DNA of 64,000 nt, taken from Umezawaea tangerina. GTDB lineage: Bacteria; Actinomycetota; Actinomycetes; Mycobacteriales; Pseudonocardiaceae. Below the pieces are notes generated by a model. It was not told where the DNA came from. It worked only from the letters and a program-made list of their open reading frames with translations, and did not search any database. Of the stretch, positions 58,428-64,000 are shown piece after piece (position 1 is the stretch's first letter; each line of letters starts with the position of its first letter). Both the position numbers and the translations under genes were made by a program. The stretch is from contig NZ_PVTF01000001.1 in assembly GCF_003002815.1 (NCBI RefSeq), positions 806,001 to 870,000 on the forward strand, read 5' to 3'.

Positions 58428-59794
58428 CTACGACGTTCAAGGTCAAGTTCTGGGAGATCAAGAGGCGTGAGGGGCGTAAGCGGCCGTATCCGGTGCGGTG
58501 GTTGACGGACGGGGTCGAGCATTCGGAGTGGTACGCCACGAAGGCGCTGGCGACCAGCAGGCTGTCCGAGCTGAGTCAGGCGGCGCGTCATGGTGAGCCG
58601 TTCGACGTTGAGAGCGGGTTGCCGCTGGGTGAGCATCGGCGGCGGAACTCGTTGTCGTTCCTTGACTTCGCACAGTCCTATATGGACTTGAAGTGGGATG
58701 ACGCTGCCGCGACCACGCGGGGGAGCACGGTGGAGGCGCTTGCCACTGCGGGGGCGGTGTTCGTTCGGGATGGAGTCGGTCGGCCAGAGGTCACAGAGCT
58801 TCGGGGAGTGCTGTCGCGGACGCTGTTGCCTCCGACTACTCGGGATGGCGGGGTGTCTGATGTTGATCAGGACGTCATCGACTGGTTGAGGCGGAACTCG
58901 CGTCCGTTGTATGAGCTGACGGACGCGGTGGCGGCGCGGGCGGTGTTGGACGCGCTGGCGGCGAAGCTGGATGGGAAGTCCGCGGCTGCTTCGGTGTACC
59001 AGCGGAAGCGTGCGGTGCTGTTCAACCTGCTGTCCTACGCCGTTGAGCTGGAGCTGATCCCGGACAACCCGCTGAGTCGGATCAAGCGCAAGGTGTCCAA
59101 GGTCGTGGACCAGGTGGACCCGCGTGTGGTGGCGAATCCCAAGCAGGTCGGAGAGCTGCTGACGGCCGTGACGTACGTCGGGAAGCGCAACAAGGATCGG
59201 GGTGCGCACCTGGCTGCGTTCTTCGCGGTCGGTTACTACGCGGCGGCTCGTCCGGCTGAGGGGTTGGGGCTGCGTGAGGACGATTGCACGCTGCCTGAGA
59301 GTGGATGGGGTGCGTTGGCGTTGGGGGAGTCGCGACCGGCGGCGGGGAAGCGGTGGACGGACTCGGGGGAGGTGCACGACCGGCGCGGGCTGAAGCATCG
59401 GGCTCGGAAGGAGGTTCGGATCGTGCCGATTCCGCCGGTGCTCGTGCGCATCCTGCGTGATCACCTCGACCGGTACGGGGTCGGGCCGGATGGGCGGCTG
59501 TTCCGGTCACCCAACGGCGGGGTGGTGTCGTCCTCGACGTACTACCGGGTCTGGGATGACGCTCGTCAGTACGCGCTCGTGCCTTCTCAGGCGGCCTCGC
59601 CGTTGGCTGGTCGGCCGTACGACTTGCGGCACGCGGCAGTCTCGTTGTGGTTGAACGGTGGGGTGCCGGCTACCGAGGTGGCGGAGCGAGCTGGGCACTC
59701 GGTGGACGTCCTGCTGAAGGTCTACGCTAAGTGCATCGATGGACAGCGGGAGACGGTCAACAAGACGATCGAAAGTCTATTCGATCATCTATGA
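58424..59794 (+). CDS. int: Tyrosine recombinase (integrase)
   Basis: A 456-residue tyrosine recombinase. The core-binding N-terminal part is about residues 60-240. The catalytic domain shows the first arginine in YYAAARPAEGL (about 276), the box II YDLRHAAVS (about 400; the usual first histidine is tyrosine here), AGHSVDVLLKVYAKC with histidine and the nucleophile tyrosine (about 435). It would recombine attP with attB in the anticodon loop to 3' end of tRNA-Arg(CCU). It lies immediately before the cargo gene and about 2.4 kb from attR. Confidence 0.93.
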   Translation: MTTTFKVKFWEIKRREGRKRPYPVRWLTDGVEHSEWYATKALATSRLSELSQAARHGEPFDVESGLPLGEHRRRNSLSFLDFAQSYMDLKWDDAAATTRGSTVEALATAGAVFVRDGVGRPEVTELRGVLSRTLLPPTTRDGGVSDVDQDVIDWLRRNSRPLYELTDAVAARAVLDALAAKLDGKSAAASVYQRKRAVLFNLLSYAVELELIPDNPLSRIKRKVSKVVDQVDPRVVANPKQVGELLTAVTYVGKRNKDRGAHLAAFFAVGYYAAARPAEGLGLREDDCTLPESGWGALALGESRPAAGKRWTDSGEVHDRRGLKHRARKEVRIVPIPPVLVRILRDHLDRYGVGPDGRLFRSPNGGVVSSSTYYRVWDDARQYALVPSQAASPLAGRPYDLRHAAVSLWLNGGVPATEVAERAGHSVDVLLKVYAKCIDGQRETVNKTIESLFDHL

Positions 59795-59862
59795 ATTGAT
59801 CTCCTTGAAGTCAACCGGCATGTCAAGCCTTGTTCTCGGTGCATGCATGTCAAAGTGATCAG

Positions 59863-61971
59863 ATGAACCTACCGTTGAGCAACGATGGGCCCGCCTGGTT
59901 TCAGGTTTCTGTGGTTCCTGCCCGGACGGCGTATCTGATCCGGGCAGGAAGCAGAACTGGATTTAGACGCGCGATGCAAGAGGCCACTACTCGATGGGCT
60001 GGAATGACCGAGCCTATTATTCCCGTGCGTCGACACGGCGGTATAGATGGGTGGTGGCGGCAAGTAGTTGAATTTAGTGGTGTGGGTTCCGTTGTGAATG
60101 TAGACGTTTTGGCAGAGGATGCACATGCGGCGGCGAAATTATTGAATCTTCCACTCGTATCGCTTGCGGATATTGATCGGCACGGGCCAGCTTCATGGAG
60201 CATGCATCCGCTCATGTTGGATGATGATACTGCTGACTTTGCTCCGGTTTTAGCAGGAAGTGGATCTCCGTTGTGGCATGCTGTTGCTGCTGGCGATTTC
60301 ACGTCTGCGCATGAGCGTTCTCTTCGATCTAGCGAAGTCGAGTTTGCGAGATTGGAAACCGATGCTCAGGTGGCAAGTTCCGCCTTGCGTCGTTCTACGA
60401 TGATTGATCGTACTACTGTTCAATTCAGTGAGAATTATGCGAACGGTGGAATCGGCTCTATACCTGCGATTATCTGGGTAACGCGACCTAATGGCTATCT
60501 GGACTGCCTGTGGTTCTGGAATCTTCGAGCCTTGAGACCCCTTCGATTCGACGCTGGGCCGATGATGATCCTTCCTGTAGAAGGGGCTTCGGGATGGGCG
60601 GGCTTCGATCGAGAATTTTCCGCTCAGCTTCTAAGGAGGGACGATTTCTCGCCTGATGTGATCTTTATGAGTATAAATGTCACTGAGTCGAAGATTATAG
60701 AATTGGCGAATTTTCTCCAGTTGGAGCCTTCTGGGGAGAAGATTCGTTCCAGCATCTTCTGGTCCGGAAGTCCACGCGTAGCACCGTACAGCTACCTTAT
60801 TAATCCATCAATTGATATCCGGGATTGGTTTGCATATGAGCGTAGGTATGGCCAGAGCGTCGAGGTTCAAGGCCATACTTCGTCAGGGCTTTCGGCGCTG
60901 AGGCTCGCCCCTCCTGTTAAATCAAAATTTGGTGGGAAGGCTCTCTTGTGTCTTCGTAGCTCGATATTTGACGTATTTCCGCGGCGAACCGTGGTCGCCG
61001 AATCTATTGTGGCAGGCGCTGATTGGGATGGGGATTCTCTGCGGATCAGGACCAAAATCGTGGGACAGTCGAAGTTAAATCTAAAAATTCCTGATCTTGG
61101 AGTAGCGTTAGATCTAATGGTTCGCGAAAAGACTTCGAGCTACGCTCTGTCGGACAAGGGGAAGTTGGGATCTCCGCTTCTTGGCGATTCGCCATTCATG
61201 CTCAATGCCGGGGTATATGAGGCAGCCATTTCGTTGACGACACCGCGTTCGAGTGAATTGGTTAAGCAACTTCGAGCGATGCGGGAGAGAGGGGATGGTG
61301 ATGAGCAACTTGTGGAACTTGCCGCCCGGTGGGGAGGGCGAGCAGAACGTCGGTATCGAAGTATTGGTGATATCGGTAAGCCTAATGGGCAGGTCGCAAT
61401 ACGGGCGCTTGAATTGCTTTGCGACAAAGGTTGGGCTGAGAGAGGGTTGGAAATCAGGTGCTCGCGGTGTGGCGTATCAAGCTTCATTGCGCTGGAGGCG
61501 GCCTTTGGTAAAGCCGTCTGTCCGGGTTGCAAAGACCATCAGTCGTATGTTTCATCGCGTAGTGGTGTGAATGTATTCTATCGCCTCAATACCTTTCTTG
61601 ATCGCGCAAGTGATCAAGGTGTCTTGCCTCATCTTCTTACGTACGCGGCACTTCTGAAAACCGACCCTATTACATTTCTTTTGCCTGGAGTAGATGTAGT
61701 TTTTCCTGGTGGCGACAAGAGTGAGGTTGACATCGTTGCGATATATTCTGGAAAACTTTTGGCTGGAGAAGTAAAAACAAGCCCTAGCGAATTTAATGAT
61801 GAGCAGATCAAGCGTGATGTCAGCTGTAGTAAGCGTCTGGGCGCGGATGTGCATCTCATGGCATCGGTATGGGATCTAAGTCAGGATGTTCGGGAGGTGG
61901 CTAAGGTCGAGGCTGACGCGGCTGGTATGGACCTGCTTGTTCTGGATCAGTCGCAGCTGCGTCCGACTTGA
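59863..61971 (+). CDS. Large cargo protein with zinc ribbon and PD-(D/E)XK-type nuclease motif
   Basis: A 702-residue protein from ATG 59863, AT-richer than the chromosome and next to attR. Residues 1-500 match nothing I recognise; short motifs include IPAIIWVTRPNGYLDCLWFW and WFAYERRYGQS. A zinc ribbon follows (about 533-556, CSRCG ... CPGC). The C-terminal part has SEVDIVAIYSGKLLAGEVKT (about 618-637), the D...(E)xK pattern of PD-(D/E)XK endonucleases, then KRLGADVHLMASVWDLSQDV. The layout suggests a sensor-plus-nuclease defence protein encoded by a single gene. No methyltransferase is adjacent, so it is not an ordinary restriction pair. Function is inferred. Confidence 0.8.
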   Translation: MNLPLSNDGPAWFQVSVVPARTAYLIRAGSRTGFRRAMQEATTRWAGMTEPIIPVRRHGGIDGWWRQVVEFSGVGSVVNVDVLAEDAHAAAKLLNLPLVSLADIDRHGPASWSMHPLMLDDDTADFAPVLAGSGSPLWHAVAAGDFTSAHERSLRSSEVEFARLETDAQVASSALRRSTMIDRTTVQFSENYANGGIGSIPAIIWVTRPNGYLDCLWFWNLRALRPLRFDAGPMMILPVEGASGWAGFDREFSAQLLRRDDFSPDVIFMSINVTESKIIELANFLQLEPSGEKIRSSIFWSGSPRVAPYSYLINPSIDIRDWFAYERRYGQSVEVQGHTSSGLSALRLAPPVKSKFGGKALLCLRSSIFDVFPRRTVVAESIVAGADWDGDSLRIRTKIVGQSKLNLKIPDLGVALDLMVREKTSSYALSDKGKLGSPLLGDSPFMLNAGVYEAAISLTTPRSSELVKQLRAMRERGDGDEQLVELAARWGGRAERRYRSIGDIGKPNGQVAIRALELLCDKGWAERGLEIRCSRCGVSSFIALEAAFGKAVCPGCKDHQSYVSSRSGVNVFYRLNTFLDRASDQGVLPHLLTYAALLKTDPITFLLPGVDVVFPGGDKSEVDIVAIYSGKLLAGEVKTSPSEFNDEQIKRDVSCSKRLGADVHLMASVWDLSQDVREVAKVEADAAGMDLLVLDQSQLRPT

Positions 61972-62081
61972 TGATCTTGGCCGTGGGCCGGAGCGAGCGG
62001 ATGCATCACGCATGTAACAGATGTGGTCCTGTAGAACGGCCCGGTGGCCAGGGCCGTTTGGCTCGCCCTGCAGCCCTGAAT

Positions 62082-62157
62082 CCAGTCCGTGAGGAGTCCG
62101 TGAACGGTGGCAAACCGGGGCATATTCCGGCCGACAGTGGCATACGGCTCACCCGCT
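62082..62157. promoter_or_regulatory. Candidate integrase arm-type or accessory sites beside attR
   Basis: A 19-bp sequence CCAGTCCGTGAGGAGTCCG (62082-62100) repeats the left-end sequence at 49457-49475 with one change. After it, GGTGGCAAACCG, GGGGCATATTCCG and GTGGCATACGG occur within 45 bp as three related copies of a GTGGCAWAC-like motif. Their position next to the recombination site fits integrase or Xis binding. Confidence 0.5.
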
Positions 62158-62262
62158 AAAAGATCAAGCCCCGAGCGCGTTGCCGCTGCTCAGGGCCTGA
62201 TTCACCCGGCGAAAGGTGAGTGCCCCCGGCAGGATTCGAACCTGCGACACACGGTTTAGGAA
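62158..62262. repeat. attR of the integrated element (105-bp direct repeat)
   Basis: Identical to 49277-49381. It includes tRNA positions 32-73 of tRNA-Arg(CCU) plus 63 bp beyond the tRNA 3' end. Confidence 0.93.
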
Positions 62263-62293
62263 ACCGATGCTCTATCCCCTGAGCTACGAGGGC
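62221..62293 (-). tRNA. tRNA-Arg (anticodon CCU)
   Basis: The minus-strand sequence folds as a full tRNA: acceptor GCCCTCG/CGGGGGC, D stem GCTC/GAGC, anticodon loop TTCCTAA with anticodon CCT at 34-36, T arm GCAGG-TTCGAAT-CCTGC and A73. No CCA is encoded. The outermost anticodon-stem pair (27-43) is T-T. The 3' part lies in attR, so the tRNA remains intact after integration. Confidence 0.93.
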
Positions 62294-62385
62294 GGGGCTG
62301 GTGCTGGGGGTAGCTTACCGGCGGGTGTGGGGGGAAATGTGGTGGGGGGCCTCATGGGGGTTGGGGGTTGCCTAGTCTTGGGTGG

Positions 62386-63132
62386 GTGACGCAGAACTTG
62401 GTTGATGTGCGCGGGGCCGCTGTTGCCGCTGGGCTGAGGGTGTTGGCGCGGGTGACGCCGTTCGTGGAGCCGGAGCTGGTGGGGTTGCGCGGGGTGGTGG
62501 GGCCGGGGGACGTGTGTTTGGACGTGGGGGCGGCGCTCGGGCTGTACACGGTGACGTTGGCGCAGCTGGTGGGTCCACAAGGGACTGTCCACAGCGTGGA
62601 GCCGTTGGTGTTCGCGCATCCCGCGCTGTCCTACCTCCTGCGTCCGCGCGAGGGGCGGAACGTGGTGCGGCACTCGGTGGCGCTGGGGACCGCGGAGGGC
62701 CGTGAGGTGATGAGCGTGCCGGTGCGGCACGGGTCGCCGGTGACGGGGCGGTCGTTCCTGACGGCGGGTGCCAAGGGGCTGGGGTCGAACGTGGAGTTCG
62801 ACGAGCACCTGGAGGTGGTGGTGCGGACGCAGACGTTGGACTCGTTCGTCGCCGACCACGGGATCACGCGGCTGGACTTCGTGAAGGCGGACGTGGAGGG
62901 GGCGGAGCTGCGCGTGCTGGAAGGGGGTGCCGGGGTGGTGGAGAAGCTTCGGCCGAAGTTCCTCCTGGAGATCGAGGAGCGGCACGTCGAGCGCTTCGGG
63001 TACCGGGCCGCGGACGTGGTGGCGTGGCTGGGCGACCGGGAGTACGACATGAGGATCTGGAAGCAGGGCGGGTGGCGGCGGGTGGACCGGATCGATCCCG
63101 ACGTGCGCAACTACCTGTTCGTGCCGCGCTGA
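62386..63132 (+). CDS. FkbM-family methyltransferase
   Basis: A 248-residue SAM-dependent methyltransferase from GTG 62386 (TTG 62368 is possible). The SAM-binding motif I is VCLDVGAALGLYTVTLAQ (about 45-62), motif II-like GTVHSVEPLV, and the FkbM signature LDFVKADVEGAELRVLEGG. FkbM proteins O-methylate sugars or polyketides; the substrate is unknown. A TAGTCT box about 6 bases before the GTG suggests a leaderless transcript. It is the first chromosomal gene right of the element. Confidence 0.88.
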   Translation: MTQNLVDVRGAAVAAGLRVLARVTPFVEPELVGLRGVVGPGDVCLDVGAALGLYTVTLAQLVGPQGTVHSVEPLVFAHPALSYLLRPREGRNVVRHSVALGTAEGREVMSVPVRHGSPVTGRSFLTAGAKGLGSNVEFDEHLEVVVRTQTLDSFVADHGITRLDFVKADVEGAELRVLEGGAGVVEKLRPKFLLEIEERHVERFGYRAADVVAWLGDREYDMRIWKQGGWRRVDRIDPDVRNYLFVPR

Positions 63133-63179
63133 CCCGGAGTGCGCGCTGACCCGGAGTGCGCGCTGACCTGGAAAAGGCG

Positions 63180-63215
63180 GAAGACCCCGGTCCCTGGGGG
63201 TGGACCGGGGTCTTC
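63180..63215. terminator. Strong bidirectional terminator hairpin
   Basis: GAAGACCCCGGTCC (63180-63193) pairs perfectly over 14 bp with GGACCGGGGTCTTC (63202-63215), loop of eight bases. It separates the convergent FkbM and acylase genes. A short direct repeat GCGCTGACCCGGAGTGC lies just before it. Confidence 0.85.
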
Positions 63216-63227
63216 CTCGGAAGTGGT

Positions 63228-64000
63228 CTACTGCGGGTAGACCTCGAGTTCGTAGAGAGAGTATCCGTAGTCCGTACCGCGTTGGGTACCCGTCATTCGT
63301 ATGAAACGCGCCTCAGTTGGTGCGAAGGACACGTTGTCCGTGGCGCCGTTCCCTTCCGCGGTAACGAAAACCTGGCGCCACCCGGTGCCGTCGGCGGACA
63401 CCTCGATCCGGTACGCCTTCCCGTAGGACTTCTCCCACCTCAGGACCGTGCGCCCGACCTGCTGGACCGCCCCCAGGTCGACGGTGAGCCACTGGTTGTC
63501 GCTCCAGTCGCTGGCCCAGCGGGTGGTGGGGTCGCCGTCGACGGCGTTGGCGGGCGGCGAGTTGTACACCCCGCGCTCGTAGCTGCTGGCCGTGGCCGTG
63601 CGGCCCTGTGCGACGTTGGCGACGGTGTTGCCGCGGTGCGCGGGGAACTGGACGACCTGCTGGTAGGTGGGCCGGTTCTGCCACTGGATCTTGTCCTGGG
63701 TGATGCCGCCCATCGCGCGGTGGATCACCGAGTCGGCGCACCACTGGTCGCCCGCCGCGCAGTCCGCGTCACCGGGGTAGACCTGGTTGGCGGGCACCGC
63801 CGCTGCCGCCTTGAGGCTGTCCAGCAGCACGGTCCGGCACGCCGTCACGTCGCCGCCACCGCAGTACGTGCCGGTCAACGGCCCCGCGACCTGGTCGCCG
63901 AGCACCCGCCTGATGTCCTTGTCGACGTAGCTCCACCAGCCGTACTGGAACGACGAGCCCTTGTGCGGTGCGGCGCCGTGGGTGTCCGAGGGCGCCTCGT
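63228..64000 (-). CDS. Penicillin-acylase-type protein with C-terminal discoidin domain (partial)
   Basis: The frame is open to the window edge, so only the C-terminal 257 residues are seen. The first part (SSFQYGWWSYVDKDIRRVLG ... CGGGDVTACRTVLLDSLKAA and GGITQDKIQWQNRPTYQQVV) resembles the C-terminus of actinobacterial penicillin-acylase/Ntn-hydrolase proteins. The last ~135 residues form an F5/8 type C domain (RTATASSYERGVYNSPPANA, WASDWSDNQWLTVDLGAVQQ, ending YGYSLYELEVYPQ). Such enzymes cleave amide bonds of acylated compounds or homoserine lactones after self-processing. The catalytic N-terminus lies outside the window, so activity cannot be judged. Confidence 0.75.
   Translation of the reverse strand, partial: EAPSDTHGAAPHKGSSFQYGWWSYVDKDIRRVLGDQVAGPLTGTYCGGGDVTACRTVLLDSLKAAAAVPANQVYPGDADCAAGDQWCADSVIHRAMGGITQDKIQWQNRPTYQQVVQFPAHRGNTVANVAQGRTATASSYERGVYNSPPANAVDGDPTTRWASDWSDNQWLTVDLGAVQQVGRTVLRWEKSYGKAYRIEVSADGTGWRQVFVTAEGNGATDNVSFAPTEARFIRMTGTQRGTDYGYSLYELEVYPQ

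Larger units (their letters stand above)
49277..62262 (+). mobile_element. Integrated actinomycete conjugative element (AICE, pSAM2-like)
   Basis: About 12.9 kb between 105-bp direct repeats at a tRNA-Arg(CCU) gene. The backbone reads Pra-like activator, small genes, XRE regulator, FtsK/Tra translocase, HUH replication initiator, excisionase and tyrosine integrase. Several stops and starts overlap as ATGA or GTGA, as in pSAM2-type elements that replicate by rolling circle and transfer double-stranded DNA. Cargo lies at both ends: unknown membrane protein, HD, NUDIX and XRE-DUF5919 genes on the left, and a zinc-ribbon/nuclease protein on the right. All backbone genes look intact, so the element may be functional. 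Confidence 0.92.

Overview
The window is high-GC actinobacterial chromosome, most likely from the Pseudonocardiales (Saccharothrix/Actinosynnema/Lentzea type). I infer this from strong third-position GC bias, frequent GTG and TTG starts, a SARP regulator, EspG/PPE-like type VII secretion genes, an iniBAC-type locus, and an integrated actinomycete conjugative element in a tRNA gene. No species-level marker is present.

Positions 1-20200 hold small regulator/enzyme pairs (HxlR with an NmrA-like reductase, PhzF with LysR, an ECF sigma factor translationally coupled to a double VOC protein), a degenerate GGDEF/EAL protein, and a locus with the iniB-iniA-iniC gene order of mycobacteria. That locus is transcribed leftward, away from an Hsp70-like gene and a large ATPase/LuxR regulator resembling IniR. 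Positions 20348-24427 hold one giant HTH-nSTAND-TM protein with 14 WD40 repeats. Positions 25261-31130 carry alkylation repair (Ada-AlkA fusion, ogt) and a single-polypeptide ECF sigma factor joined through a membrane segment to a GH128-type glycoside hydrolase domain, followed by a secreted discoidin-DUF1996 protein. Positions 31297-44202 hold varied metabolism and regulation: a PaaK-like ligase, an APH-like kinase, a hydrolase, VOC/AraC, TetR, a membrane phosphoesterase, a secreted lytic transglycosylase, GntR and SARP. Positions 44363-49213 are a type VII secretion accessory/substrate cluster without core secretion machinery.

Positions 49277-62262 form a complete pSAM2-like integrative element (AICE) bounded by 105-bp direct repeats. 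The right repeat completes an intact tRNA-Arg(CCU), and the left repeat keeps the displaced 3' part of that tRNA. The backbone runs left to right as Pra-like activator, small accessory genes, XRE regulator, FtsK-type transfer protein, HUH replication initiator, excisionase, tyrosine integrase. AT-richer cargo sits at both ends: on the left a membrane-anchored protein of unknown function plus HD, NUDIX and XRE-DUF5919 genes; on the right a 702-residue protein with a zinc ribbon and a PD-(D/E)XK-type nuclease motif, which is the best candidate here for an undescribed defence gene. After the element come an FkbM methyltransferase and the 3' end of a penicillin-acylase-type gene with a discoidin tail, cut by the window edge.

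Several repeats stand out. Two inverted copies of a ~117-bp fold-back element lie near 4.8 and 19.5 kb, and the ends of their arms differ between copies but match within each copy. A ~60-bp repeat family lies at 35.6-36.0 kb, a 27-bp tandem repeat at 19.58 kb, and an ~89-bp tandem duplication joins the 3' ends of a LysR gene and a GNAT gene. Strong hairpin terminators separate several convergent gene pairs. All functional calls come from reading motifs and gene context; no searches were run.
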